Shown: positions 20,783 through 30,259, counted from the stretch's first letter. The stretch: 64,000 nucleotides of DNA from Microcoleus sp. FACHB-68 (GCF_014695715.1 NZ_JACJOT010000008.1:62001-126000), one strand, 5' to 3'. Notes: generated from the letters alone by a model not told the origin. Numbers and translations: made by a program.

Positions 20783-22042
20783 CTAATTGTTCTTGCTAGC
20801 CTTTCTGTTTTTGCGCCATTTCATCAAAGCTGCCAAACCTAACGCTGAACCGGCCATTGTGGTGGGTTCGGGAACTTGTTCGGCGTCCCCACCCGGTCCT
20901 GGGTTGGAAGGTGCGGGAGTTCCGGAAGGCTCACCGGGTTGCTCAGGAGTTCCACCACCCGGTGCATCAGGAGTTCCACCAGTGGGTTGCTCAGGAGTTC
21001 CACCACCCGGTGCATCAGGAGTTCCACCAGTGGGTTGCTCAGGAGTTCCACCACCCGGTGCATCAGGAGTTCCACCAGTGGGTTGCTCAGGAGTTCCACC
21101 ACCCGGTGCATCAGGAGTTCCACCAGTGGGTTGCTCAGGAGTTCCACCACCCGGTGCATCAGGAGTTCCACCAGTGGGTTGCTCAGGAGTTCCACCACCC
21201 GGTGCATCAGGAGTTCCACCAGTGGGTTGCTCAGGAGTTCCACCACCCGGTGCATTAGGAGTTCCACCAGTGGGTTGCTCAGGAGTTCCACCACCCGGTG
21301 CATCAGGAGTTCCACCACCTGGTGCATTAGGAGTTCCACCACCCGGTGCATTAGGAGTTCCACCAGTGGGTTGTTCAGGAGTTCCACCACCCGGTGCATC
21401 AGGAGTTCCACCGCTCGGAGTGCTGGGGCCACTGGGTGGATTGACGGCTACGGTTGCTGGAGCTGTACCGGCAGTTTTGCTGCTGAGTTCACGACTGCCG
21501 TTAGGATCGCCCACACTCATCAGACGAGCGCCAACAGTCTGAGAAGTAAAGGCACTCAGGGTCAAACCATTACCAGAGATAGTAAATGTGGTGCTTTGAT
21601 AGTCGTCACCATCAGGGATTCCTTGGCGTCCAACTTCTACACCGGCATTGAAGGATAGCTTTGTCCCTTGCAAGTCAGCGCTATTGCTGAAGCTTTTGAA
21701 GTTCCCATTTGTAGAGATATTGGTGAGTGGGCCACCAGCGACGGGTGAAATTGTGAGTCCGCTAACACCCGGAATGTTAAAGTACACACCCCGGAGGTCG
21801 CCGATGTAGCCGGTTTTGCCTGGTACAACCTCAACTTTAGCGGTAATTTTGCCAGGATTGCTGGTATCGTCCAGGGTTACCTTAACTGTGGGGTAGTCGG
21901 CAGTATCCGTGTTTGTCTTATCGCTGAGGTTGACTTGTACAGTGGCGGCTTTTGCCGGCAGGGCGATTAAGGCAGCAGAGGCGCTCAATAAACCAACAGC
22001 CAACAAACTAGACTTCGATGCAAAAAATTTAGCGTTTTTCAT
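20783..22042 (-). CDS. PEP-CTERM protein with proline/glycine repeat region
   Basis: About 419 residues from the ATG at 22042, which follows agaggttca; a longer frame to 22111 has no good ribosome site. A signal peptide (KSSLLAVGLLSASAALIALP then AKA) is followed by a globular domain of about 180 residues. Next come about 20 octapeptides alternating GGTPDAPG and GGTPEQPT, then VPEPTTMAGSALGLAAL and basic residues, the PEP-CTERM sorting signal recognised by a cyanoexosortase. It is an exported surface protein with a flexible stalk. Confidence 0.85.
   Translation of the reverse strand: MKNAKFFASKSSLLAVGLLSASAALIALPAKAATVQVNLSDKTNTDTADYPTVKVTLDDTSNPGKITAKVEVVPGKTGYIGDLRGVYFNIPGVSGLTISPVAGGPLTNISTNGNFKSFSNSADLQGTKLSFNAGVEVGRQGIPDGDDYQSTTFTISGNGLTLSAFTSQTVGARLMSVGDPNGSRELSSKTAGTAPATVAVNPPSGPSTPSGGTPDAPGGGTPEQPTGGTPNAPGGGTPNAPGGGTPDAPGGGTPEQPTGGTPNAPGGGTPEQPTGGTPDAPGGGTPEQPTGGTPDAPGGGTPEQPTGGTPDAPGGGTPEQPTGGTPDAPGGGTPEQPTGGTPDAPGGGTPEQPTGGTPDAPGGGTPEQPGEPSGTPAPSNPGPGGDAEQVPEPTTMAGSALGLAALMKWRKNRKASKNN
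20931..21420. repeat. 48-bp tandem repeat (two 24-bp half units) inside PEP-CTERM gene
   Basis: The 24-bp halves ggagttccaccacccggtgc and ggagttccaccagtgggttg alternate about ten times. Unit length is a multiple of three, so all six frames stay open across it. Copies are nearly identical, implying recent slippage or recombination. Confidence 0.9.
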
Positions 22043-22752
22043 TGTATTGAACCTCTGTGGCTTAGTAGAGTAAAATTTCAAAAACTGATTGGTCGAGGGC
22101 GGTAGATGCAAGAGTTTAAGTTAATAAAAGCAAGTCGAAAATATTCTTTCAGACTTTACTAGCAGTTCCTAAAACAAGGCGGTTAGATGTCCTGACTTTA
22201 CTTAAAAGTTCCTAAAATAAGGAGAGTAGATGTTTTTCCGAGGATTGTTTAGCTTGTGGGCGTCGCGTTCCTTTGCTTTCTCTTGCTAAATTTATATTGG
22301 CATTTTATGTTGGGAACTGACAAGAGGTAATCGGCATCTTTAATCAAACAATATATTTTTTGATGTCTGATTGAAGATTGATTGAAAAGAGAAAAAATCC
22401 GTAGGATTACAGTAGTCACTATTGATTAAAAGTAGCTTGAAAAAAATCTAAACCTTTAATTTATTGATTTGTACGGATAAATCCTTTCAAAAAATTTGAA
22501 AAGGGTAAGAGAAAACCCTGGTATTTTGCAGATTGGATAAAGCATAAGGGGCGAAACCCCCCGCCACTCCTACAGATTTCGCACCGGCAGGGACTGGAAG
22601 CGCAGGAAATCAGGCGTCAAACGCTTTGCCGGCAGGGTATTGATGAGCCGGCTACACTGGGGTGCGACTTGTGCCAGAACGTGTAGGAAACTTAACGATG
22701 ACCTGTGGCAAACACGTAACGGGAGTGCGGAATGGGAGATGGGGAGATGAAA
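22043..22752. other. long AT-rich intergenic region
   Basis: No gene is seen. An imperfect direct repeat containing gttcctaaaa, aagg and tagatgt occurs near 22165 and 22208, upstream of the PEP-CTERM gene, and might be regulatory. Confidence 0.45.
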
Positions 22753-22785
22753 AAAACCGGCATCAGTGAGCGATGCCGGGATGGG
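22753..22785 (-). terminator. phosphofructokinase terminator
   Basis: ccggcatc and gatgccgg flank agtgagc. On the minus strand the stem runs into seven T residues, 30-60 bases after the stop of the gene at 22816. Confidence 0.75.
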
Positions 22786-22815
22786 AGTTATCAACTTTGC
22801 GTTTTAAAACGGAGA

Positions 22816-25110
22816 TCAGTCTGCCGGCTGCGGTGCCGGTTGAGACAGAGTTCTTGCTAGGGTATGTAACTCTAACCACCACTGCTCTTTGGGTCGTTGG
22901 TAATCTTTGTTCACCATACGGGGAAGATCGCCTAAGTCAAAAAACTGTATTTGCCCAGCCTGTAAGCCGATGAACGCACTCACCGGCGATGCTTTTTGAG
23001 CTTGTTCGATTAGGAAATCAAGACCTTTGGCGGCAAAGCGGGTCGCTTGAATGCGATCAAACGGAGAAGGATCTCCACCCTGTTGTAAGTGCCCTAAAAT
23101 CGCTTGGCGGACTTGGAAAAGCTGCCGGCCTTCTTCTTCAAAGAGAGCGCAGATAAAATCTGAGGTGTACACTGTATGAGCATTTTCATTACAGATAATT
23201 AATCCCACCCGTTTGCCTTGCTTAAACCCATCTATTAGATTGGTTAAGTCTTGCTGCAAGTTACTCAGGCTCACGCCTTCTTCGTGAAGGTAAATTCGTT
23301 CAGCGCCGGTGGCTAAACCGCTCATTAGGGCTAAATAACCGCAGTAGCGCCCCATAACTTTTACGATAAAGCAACGGTTGGAAGCAACAGCAGACTGCTT
23401 AATTTTATCGACGGCTTGAATAATATTATTCAAAGCTGTATCCGCACCAATGCTCAGTTCGCAGCCGGGTAGATTATTATTGATGCCGGCAGGTAGGCAT
23501 AAAATAGGAATGTTGAACGCCGAAAAGGTATCTCGCTGAGCGTAAAGCTGGTAAGCTGCCTCGTAACCGCTCCAGCCACCGATGATTAATAATGCGTGGA
23601 TATTTTGCGCTTCGATGTGCCTTGCGATCTCGTAAAAATCTTTAGTTTGAGGAATTTTTCGGCTGGTTCCCAATTCAGATCCGCCGGTTGTCGCCCAACC
23701 CCGCACGCTTAGCCAATCCAACTCTTTGATACTGCCGTCAATCAGTCCTCGGAAGCCGTGTTCAACTCCCAGCATGGTTTGTCCTTTGTCAATCCCCAAC
23801 CTGACAGCAGCCCGAACTGCGGTATTCATTCCAGGTGCTGCCGCGCCACAGTTGAGGACGGCGATTCGCAGGGGTGAATGGGAGAGGGTATTTTCTCCGG
23901 TGTTTCTTTCCTGGGAGGGGGAAGCTTGCATTAAAGTATGCAGGGTATGGAAGGCTTCTTTAAAGCTGTTGCCGCGCAGATCCATTGCAGTTTCGTAGTC
24001 ACCGGCTGCGATCGCATCGGCAACTGCGTGGGTTTGCTCGACACAGTGCATTAAAGGTGGACGGGTGATGCGGTTGCCTCGCATTCCAATCAGCACCGGC
24101 TCAGTTGCCGATGTAGCTGACAGCAGTTCTTCAACGGCTGCATGACCTAATAAGGTGCTTAAATTGCGATCAAAGGCGCTAGGAGAGCCGCCGCGCTGTA
24201 CGTGACCTAAAATTGTGACGCGGGTATCTTCATCAAGTCGTTCTTCTAGAACCCGTTTGACATCATCGCAGTGAATCGGGTGGCCTTGCCGGTCTTTTGC
24301 GCCTTCCGCCACAATCACAATGCTATCCCGACGCCCGGATTCACGACCGGCTTTGAGCACGGCACACATCTGCTCTTCCCAATTGTCTGTTTCTGGGGGG
24401 CATTCTGGAATCAGTACCCAGTCAGCGCCGGTGGCGAGTGCCCCCATTAGCGCTAAATAACCGCAGTGACGCCCCATCACTTCTACAACAAAGGTGCGCT
24501 GATGGCTGGCAGCCGTTGAGGAAATGGCGTCAACGGCTTCGGTGAGCCGGTGTAGCGCCGTATCCGTGCCGATCGTCATATCGCTGCCATACATATCGTT
24601 ATCGATAGAAGCCGGCAGCCCCACAATTGCTAAATAAGGATGTTGATCCGCCAGTTGCCGGTCGATTTCGCCAAGCTCTACCAATTCTGCCAGTAGTTCC
24701 GGCCATTCTGCGCGGAACGTATCCGCGCCGGTGAGGCTGCCATCGCCTCCGATCACAACTAAGCTGTCAATCCCGTTTTGCAAAAGATTTCGAGCCGCCA
24801 CCCGACGTCCTTCCCGGCTGCGAAATTCCAGGCAGCGTGCTGTGCCGATGATGGTGCCGCCTCTGTGCAAGATGCCGCCCACGTCGTCCCAGTTGAGTTG
24901 ACGGATACAGGGGCGAATATTACGAGATGGGCTGGCGGCTGTTTCAGAGATGCGGCATTCGCTCCCATCCACCATGCCTTGGTAGCCTTCGTAGATTGCA
25001 TACACTTCAACACCTTTCGCCAGTGCTGAGCGAACCACCGCCCTCACGGCAGCGTTCATTCCAGGCGAGTCGCCACCACTCGTTAAGACACCTATCCGTT
25101 TTTTACCCAT
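22816..25110 (-). CDS. double-length 6-phosphofructokinase
   Basis: A 764-residue protein made of two phosphofructokinase domains (about 1-395 and 418-764). It resembles the eukaryotic layout rather than the usual 320-360-residue bacterial enzyme. The first domain keeps TSGGDSPGMNAAVRA, IGGDGSLTGAD (ATP-type GGDG) and a PASIDNDM active-site strand. In the second, GGDGS is IGGWSG and the catalytic TIDND is GINNN, so it is probably non-catalytic and may bind regulators. It phosphorylates fructose-6-phosphate in glycolysis. Confidence 0.85.
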   Translation of the reverse strand: MGKKRIGVLTSGGDSPGMNAAVRAVVRSALAKGVEVYAIYEGYQGMVDGSECRISETAASPSRNIRPCIRQLNWDDVGGILHRGGTIIGTARCLEFRSREGRRVAARNLLQNGIDSLVVIGGDGSLTGADTFRAEWPELLAELVELGEIDRQLADQHPYLAIVGLPASIDNDMYGSDMTIGTDTALHRLTEAVDAISSTAASHQRTFVVEVMGRHCGYLALMGALATGADWVLIPECPPETDNWEEQMCAVLKAGRESGRRDSIVIVAEGAKDRQGHPIHCDDVKRVLEERLDEDTRVTILGHVQRGGSPSAFDRNLSTLLGHAAVEELLSATSATEPVLIGMRGNRITRPPLMHCVEQTHAVADAIAAGDYETAMDLRGNSFKEAFHTLHTLMQASPSQERNTGENTLSHSPLRIAVLNCGAAAPGMNTAVRAAVRLGIDKGQTMLGVEHGFRGLIDGSIKELDWLSVRGWATTGGSELGTSRKIPQTKDFYEIARHIEAQNIHALLIIGGWSGYEAAYQLYAQRDTFSAFNIPILCLPAGINNNLPGCELSIGADTALNNIIQAVDKIKQSAVASNRCFIVKVMGRYCGYLALMSGLATGAERIYLHEEGVSLSNLQQDLTNLIDGFKQGKRVGLIICNENAHTVYTSDFICALFEEEGRQLFQVRQAILGHLQQGGDPSPFDRIQATRFAAKGLDFLIEQAQKASPVSAFIGLQAGQIQFFDLGDLPRMVNKDYQRPKEQWWLELHTLARTLSQPAPQPAD

Positions 25111-25196
25111 ATAAAGACTCTCCGCACAACCGGCCCAGGCACCTGAGAACTCAATCAGGAGTATATCGTAATAGCTTCATTTAGTTGGTAGCTAAC

Positions 25197-25302
25197 TTGG
25201 CGACTGGTTATAGATAGTTACAATAGGACTGGTAAGTTGCCGGCTTCCGAAAAAAGTTTCCCTTTGCAATCGTTAAGCCCGCCTGCCGGTGGGCTTTTTT
25301 AT
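25197..25302 (+). ncRNA. candidate small RNA with own promoter and terminator
   Basis: A possible promoter (ttggcg, 16 bases, tacaat) near 25197-25224 is followed about 75 bases later by aagcccgcc/ggtgggctt with a T-run, a clear terminator on the plus strand. No plus-strand gene precedes this terminator, so it may end a short transcript. It lacks the features of Yfr1 that I know. The transcript is inferred. Confidence 0.4.
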
Positions 25303-25549
25303 GTTTGGATTATTTGATAATTTTTTAAAAAAGTGAATAAAATACCCTTAAAAACAAGTGACGACGATGAGACGCTGGCAACTAGCATTAATCAAAAAAA
25401 TCAGAATTGCAAGTAGCTAGAAATTGTCAGTATGAGGACTACACAGAGCAATACCTAGCTTCTTGCAATTCTGAAAATGTTTAGGCTGAATGAAAAATGG
25501 ACATTTATGCTATGTTTACTATAACGCCATCTTGAACTCATAATTTGAT
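25303..25549. other. intergenic upstream of OLD-like gene
   Basis: AT-rich with no gene seen; it presumably carries the promoter of the gene at 25550. Confidence 0.4.
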
Positions 25550-27187
25550 ATGCCACTTGAGATAACAATTAAGAACTATCGGTGCTTCTCTGACTCTAAT
25601 CCGGCTCGTTTTATTATTCAAAAAGGTTTCACGGCTTTCATAGGAGTTAACAACTCAGGAAAGTCTTCTCTACTTAAATTTTTTTATGAGTTTCGCTCTC
25701 TCTTCACTTCTGTTTCAGAACGCCGCAACTTTGTGGGAGCTATGTACGGGCAGGCGCAAAGCTTCAATTTCCCCAAGGAAGTTTTAGATCCTCAAGAAGT
25801 ATTCTGTAACGTTAATAAGCGGCCGCTGATAATTGAATTGAAATTTTTCTATGAAAATGGTGCTACAGAGAAAGATAATCTACCAATTGCTGAAAAAATC
25901 ATCATTACCATTCCAAGAAATAATACTTACACTGCCCAAATATATTCAGCTAACAAAATTTTACCTTCTGGAGGTGACGTCTCGGAAGAAATGAAATGGA
26001 TGTTCGAGAAAACACCGAGAATAGATGTATCTGATATTATTAAAAGTTTTAGAGATTTAAGTAAGACGCTGTATATAGGCCCATTTAGAAATGCTCTTAG
26101 TCTTATAGCAATTTCCGGCTACCAAAGACAAATAGATTCACAATACTTAGATTATTTTGATGTCAAAGTTGGGCGAGCTTTTATTCAAGAATGGCGACGA
26201 TTAAAAACAGGTTTTGACAGAGACCTTAATTCAGTAAGTATTAAAGTTACAAATTCTATTCAAGATATTTTTAAATTTAGAAAATTAGAAATTAATGCCT
26301 CTGATGATGATCAAACACTTAAATTTTTTATAGATGAAAACCCCTACACAATTTCCGAGCTAGGATCGGGACTTTCCCAATTCTTTTTGGTTCTTGCTAA
26401 TGCAGCTATAAAAGAGCCATCTTATATTCTTATCGATGAACCTGAACTTAATCTTCATCCCTCGCTCCAATTAGACTTTCTAACGACTCTGGGTCAATAT
26501 GCTAGCCAAGGAGTTTTCTTTGCGACACACAGCATTGGGCTAGCAAGAGCTAGTGCCGAGCGAATTTATACAGTTCGTAAGGGTGATGAGAGCAGCAAAG
26601 TTATTAAGTACGAAACAAGTCCAAGCTTGGTAGAGTTTCTAGGAGAACTTAGCTTCTCCACTTACAGAGAGTTTGGTTTTGATAAAGTTTTGATGGTTGA
26701 GGGCAGAACAGATATTAAAACAATGCAACAGTTCCTACGCAAGTATGGAAAAGATCATGAAATTTTAATCTTATCGTTGGGTGGAAGCAGTTTTATTACT
26801 CCTGAATCCGAGTCTGAACTTGAGGAAGTTAAACGTATTTCTGATAATATTTTTGTTTTAATAGACAGTGAAAAAGAATCTCTCGATGAGACCTTAGAGC
26901 CAAAAAGACAGGCGTTTGTGGAAATGTGCGAACAAATCGGAATTACCTGCCATGTGCTTGAGCGTCGAGCTACTGAAAACTACTTTACAGATAGGGCTAT
27001 TAAGAAAGTTAAAGGAGAGAAGTATGGGGCGCTGGCCCACTATGAAAAACTGGAAAACGCACCACATGGCTGGAAGAAAGCAGAGAATTGGCGGATAGCT
27101 CAAGAGATGAGCAAAGAGGAATTAGAAGCAACCGACCTGGGTAAATTTATAAAAGCTTTGTGTGGAATCGAGTCAACGACAAACTAA
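25550..27187 (+). CDS. OLD-family ATPase with TOPRIM nuclease domain
   Basis: A 545-residue protein. The ABC/SMC-type ATPase has Walker A GVNNSGKSS (residues 32-40), signature-like ELGSGLSQFF, Walker B YILIDEPELNLHP and the H-loop FFATHSIG. A C-terminal TOPRIM domain has VLMVEGRTD and IFVLIDSEKES. OLD nucleases act in phage exclusion or DNA repair, often with a helicase partner as in Gabija, but none is adjacent here. The gene is more AT-rich than its neighbours, hinting at horizontal transfer. Confidence 0.8.
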   Translation: MPLEITIKNYRCFSDSNPARFIIQKGFTAFIGVNNSGKSSLLKFFYEFRSLFTSVSERRNFVGAMYGQAQSFNFPKEVLDPQEVFCNVNKRPLIIELKFFYENGATEKDNLPIAEKIIITIPRNNTYTAQIYSANKILPSGGDVSEEMKWMFEKTPRIDVSDIIKSFRDLSKTLYIGPFRNALSLIAISGYQRQIDSQYLDYFDVKVGRAFIQEWRRLKTGFDRDLNSVSIKVTNSIQDIFKFRKLEINASDDDQTLKFFIDENPYTISELGSGLSQFFLVLANAAIKEPSYILIDEPELNLHPSLQLDFLTTLGQYASQGVFFATHSIGLARASAERIYTVRKGDESSKVIKYETSPSLVEFLGELSFSTYREFGFDKVLMVEGRTDIKTMQQFLRKYGKDHEILILSLGGSSFITPESESELEEVKRISDNIFVLIDSEKESLDETLEPKRQAFVEMCEQIGITCHVLERRATENYFTDRAIKKVKGEKYGALAHYEKLENAPHGWKKAENWRIAQEMSKEELEATDLGKFIKALCGIESTTN

Positions 27188-27404
27188 AGTTAGGGCGAAG
27201 GCCAAAATCGCGCCTTGAGCACGTTAAACTACCCTTTTTCATTCAGGCTGGAAGAAACCGGCATTCCTTAAAACACTCACAAATTGGGTTTGATAGCTAC
27301 TCAGAACAAGACCTTGCTTAACTAGCTGGGATATCTCGCCTCGGCTGAGTGGTTTTTCTCTGTTGATGAATGGCAGAGAAATTGCACAGCCGGCTAGAGA
27401 CAGG

Positions 27405-27464
27405 ATGAACTAAAGAAACCTTAACCGGCAAATTAATTCGAGTCAGCCGGCACCCGACATGACG
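27405..27464 (+). pseudogene. 3' remnant of a DUF5615-type toxin gene
   Basis: The frame reads ETLTGKLIRVSRHPT then stop, matching the C-terminus of the intact DUF5615 gene at 27868 (PLTGKLIRVNRPSS). The two DNA copies share a 25-base identical core. The upstream part of this copy is gone. The rest of 27188-27537 shows no gene. Confidence 0.6.
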
Positions 27465-27537
27465 ATGATGCCATCGTCAACACCGGCATTCCGCTAAAAT
27501 TTAATTAAAACGTTCTATTTATCTAAATACGCACCTT

Positions 27538-27864
27538 ATGATATTCAAAGAATTAGAATCCCAACTTCTTGCCTTAACTCCTGAAGAAAAAGCCGAAGCC
27601 CTGGAAATTTTGACCAAAATTTTAAAGCCTGGTTCACAAGGAATTACCAAAACTCCGGGTGTCTGTGGCGGGGATGCCTGTATCGCCGGCACTCGTATTC
27701 CAGTTTGGGTATTAGTCAATGCTCGTCATTTAGGAATCGATGAAGCGCAACTCCTATACGACTACCCGCATATTAATGCTGCCGATTTAGTCAATGCTTG
27801 GGCTTATGCAGAAGCGTATCCTAATGAAATTGAACAAGCCATCACAAAGAATGAGGAAGCATAA
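27538..27864 (+). CDS. DUF433 antitoxin
   Basis: A 108-residue protein. After an N-terminal helical region it has the DUF433 core (TPGVCGGDACIAGTRIPVW, YPHINAADLVNAWAYAEAYP). DUF433 proteins are the winged-helix antitoxin partners of DUF5615 PIN-like toxins. The toxin gene starts 3 bases after the stop, giving a standard toxin-antitoxin operon that probably represses itself. Confidence 0.85.
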   Translation: MIFKELESQLLALTPEEKAEALEILTKILKPGSQGITKTPGVCGGDACIAGTRIPVWVLVNARHLGIDEAQLLYDYPHINAADLVNAWAYAEAYPNEIEQAITKNEEA

Positions 27865-27867
27865 ATC

Positions 27868-28209
27868 GTGGCCCGTCTGTATGCCGATGAACAATTCCCG
27901 CGCAAAGTCAGCGAATTACTATCTAGTATGGGCCACAATATCCTGACGGTGCAACAAGCAGGGAATGCCAATTTAGGAATTCCCGATGAAGAAGTATTAA
28001 CATTTGCTGTGAGTGAGAATCGCGCAGTTTTAACCATTAATCGGTTTGATTTTATTCGATTGCATCGGTTACAGTCTGACCATGCAGGTATCATTGTTTG
28101 TACAGACGATGTCAATAGAAATCAGATGGCCATACGCATTAATGAAGCGATTTCTGCTGAAGAACCATTAACCGGCAAATTAATTCGAGTCAACCGGCCC
28201 TCCTCATAA
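27868..28209 (+). CDS. DUF5615 PIN-like toxin
   Basis: A 113-residue PIN-like protein: an acidic N-terminus (ARLYADEQFPRKV), a central ADxD-like region (GIPDEEVLTFAVSENRAVLT) and TINRFDF. Such proteins are Mut7-C/PIN fold ribonuclease candidates and partner DUF433. It begins with GTG three bases after the antitoxin stop. Confidence 0.85.
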   Translation: MARLYADEQFPRKVSELLSSMGHNILTVQQAGNANLGIPDEEVLTFAVSENRAVLTINRFDFIRLHRLQSDHAGIIVCTDDVNRNQMAIRINEAISAEEPLTGKLIRVNRPSS

Positions 28210-28335
28210 CAGGCATGAATTCCCGAATGCCGGCCCCTATCCAATCAAAATTTATCGAAGAGATTGCTTAAATAGACTTTAAATGATCTAAATCTAATAA
28301 AGTGAAAGGAAGCGTTCTACCCAATCACCTTCACC

Positions 28336-29055
28336 GTGTCCTTACTAACTACAGTCCCTTTGCTCGCATCTGACCCTCAATTGTGGCTTCAAATGACCGT
28401 CGTTGGAGTCTGGATGGGAGGGGTGTTGTTGTTGGCGGAGTTGTTAAACCGCTTTGCCTCTGTAGATTCAGAAATTACCCGGAAAATCGTTCACATTGGC
28501 ACCGGCAACGTGATCTTACTGGCGTGGTGGTTGCAGATCCCGGCATGGGTTGGGATTACAGCAGCGGTTTTAGCCAGTGCGATCGCCCTTCTATCCTACC
28601 GGCTTCCCATCCTCCCAGGCGTCAACAGCGTTGGCCGGCTCAGCTTTGGCACATTATTCTATGCCATCAGTATTGGCGTTTTAGTTGCCTGGTTCTGGCC
28701 GCTGCAACAACCCCAGTATGCGGCTTTGGGGATTTTGGTCATGACCTATGGCGATGGATTAGCCGCCATTATTGGCCAGAAATTTGGCAAACATCCTTAC
28801 AAACTCTGGGGAATACAAAAAAGTTGGGAAGGATCTCTGACAATGGCACTCGTCAGCTATGTCGTTAGCTGCTTGATTTTGCTTGCAGTTCAGGGCGCTA
28901 TATGGCCCACCTGGTTAGTGCCGGCAGTCATTGCGATCTCCGCTACCAGCTTGGAAGCTTTCTCTAAATATGGCATTGACAACCTTACCGTTCCTATCGG
29001 CGGCGCGGCTGTTGCCTTTTTCTTAAATCAATTCCTGATGTCAATTTATTTGTGA
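28336..29055 (+). CDS. phytol/polyprenol kinase family protein
   Basis: A 239-residue integral membrane protein with about seven hydrophobic segments and the conserved RKIVHIGTGN motif, then TYGDGLAAIIGQKFGKHPY and KSWEGSLTM. These are the hallmarks of the diacylglycerol/polyprenol kinase family that includes plant VTE5 and cyanobacterial phytol kinase, which recycle chlorophyll-derived phytol into tocopherol. It starts at GTG. Closely related lipid kinases cannot be excluded. Confidence 0.75.
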   Translation: MSLLTTVPLLASDPQLWLQMTVVGVWMGGVLLLAELLNRFASVDSEITRKIVHIGTGNVILLAWWLQIPAWVGITAAVLASAIALLSYRLPILPGVNSVGRLSFGTLFYAISIGVLVAWFWPLQQPQYAALGILVMTYGDGLAAIIGQKFGKHPYKLWGIQKSWEGSLTMALVSYVVSCLILLAVQGAIWPTWLVPAVIAISATSLEAFSKYGIDNLTVPIGGAAVAFFLNQFLMSIYL

Positions 29056-29069
29056 GTAAATTAACCCAA

Positions 29070-29112
29070 TAAAAATCGGTGGAGACAGTATTTATCCCCA
29101 CCGATCTTTATG
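29070..29112 (+). terminator. hairpin after phytol-kinase-like gene
   Basis: aaatcggtgg and ccaccgat form a stem followed by ctttatg, a weak factor-independent terminator 15 bases after the stop. Confidence 0.5.
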
Positions 29113-29200
29113 AAATCCACCAAACGATTGCGGTGGCATGAGTTCGCCACAACACAAGTGATTAATACCTGAAGCCAAAATTATCTGTCCTTAACTCCAA

Positions 29201-29350
29201 TTATTCCATCCACTGAGAACCTTCGTAAGGATCTCCATCAAACGGTTGAACACCGACCATTGGGTACGCATCATCACTAGGGCTGAAGATCCGGGCAACC
29301 GCAGCAAAAAGATACTGCATGGCACTAGAAAGCGATTGAGAAATATTCAT
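29201..29350 (-). CDS. small conserved cyanobacterial protein (49 aa)
   Basis: Starts MNISQSLSSAMQYLFAAVA after ggaggg and ends with the polar stretch SDDAYPMVGVQPFDGDPYEG then SQWME. The amphipathic or hydrophobic first half and the VQPF.GDP motif look like a family of short cyanobacterial proteins of unknown function. No partner gene is evident. Confidence 0.6.
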   Translation of the reverse strand: MNISQSLSSAMQYLFAAVARIFSPSDDAYPMVGVQPFDGDPYEGSQWME

Positions 29351-29589
29351 AAACCCTCCGCTGGGATCAATGAGTTCGCCACTTCAACTGGTCTATAAAT
29401 AGTAGTGTAAGGGTTTAGAGAATCCCTGCGTTAAACTCTCAATAATTTGATAAGATTCCCGGAAATTAACAAAAGATCAATGATTCATTATTGAGATTTG
29501 TTGTTATTAATTAAGTTTTGTTTAAAAAGTTTGAAAAACCGTGTCTATTTTAATTTTTTGCAACAACCAGGGAGGAGTTTTGAGTTTTG

Positions 29590-29682
29590 AGTCCCATGCC
29601 CAATGCCCAATGCCCAATGCCCAATGCCCATACCTTTAGGTTGGCGAAGCCTTGCCCCATCCCCCATGCCCCATGCCCATTT
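29590..29682. repeat. short-unit repeat (ATGCCCA/ATGCCC) with inserted word
   Basis: Runs of atgcccaatgccca and atgcccc flank acctttaggttggcgaagcc. Reverse-complement versions occur near 38608-38675 and 62863-62910, always between genes, so this is a dispersed low-complexity family. Confidence 0.75.
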
Positions 29683-30064
29683 ACTGCTGAAAGTTCCAAC
29701 CGGCAACAGCTAAGCAAGCCCAACCAATCATAAAAGCGACTCCCCCTATCGGCGCAATGGCACCCAGCCAAGAAATGCCGGTGAAACTCAAGGTATATAA
29801 ACTTCCTGAAAACAAAGCAATGCCGGCAATAAACGCAAATCCAGCAACGACTAAGCTTGTTGGGGGTTCACCGGCACGACTCAACAGCACAGCCACCAGC
29901 AGCAAGGCTAGGGCGTGATACATTTGGTAGCGAGCGCCGGTTTCAAAAATCGTTAGCGCTTGAGCGCTGAGTCTATCCTTCAAGGCATGAGCTGAAAACG
30001 CCCCAATTGCCACAGACAAGCCGGCTAAAATCGCCGCCGTTACCAGAAAAAAACGAACAATCAC
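29681..30064 (-). CDS. DUF423 (YgdD/TMEM256-like) membrane protein
   Basis: A 127-residue protein with four hydrophobic segments and the family motifs AIGAFSAHALKDRL and YQMYHALALL. Membrane located, function unknown. It appears to start at GTG, and the short repeat tract begins just past its stop. Confidence 0.8.
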   Translation of the reverse strand: MIVRFFLVTAAILAGLSVAIGAFSAHALKDRLSAQALTIFETGARYQMYHALALLLVAVLLSRAGEPPTSLVVAGFAFIAGIALFSGSLYTLSFTGISWLGAIAPIGGVAFMIGWACLAVAGWNFQQ

Positions 30065-30259
30065 GTCACTATTTTCCCAAATCTTATTAATTTAAAAGTG
30101 CTAAGGAACCTCTTGTTAAGCGAATTCTAAATAGCACTAATCAACCCGCCGCCACTTTTTTAATTCCCTTCATCGTTGTTGCCGGTGTCGTTAGTATTGC
30201 TGAGATTCTAGCCGGCTCATTAAAGAACCGCTATCCCCCCAGCAGCACCCGATCATCGA

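Noticed and set aside
20787-21658. Long plus-strand ORFs opposite the PEP-CTERM gene
   Set aside because: They arise because the 24-bp repeat leaves all frames open; they lack ribosome sites and protein character.
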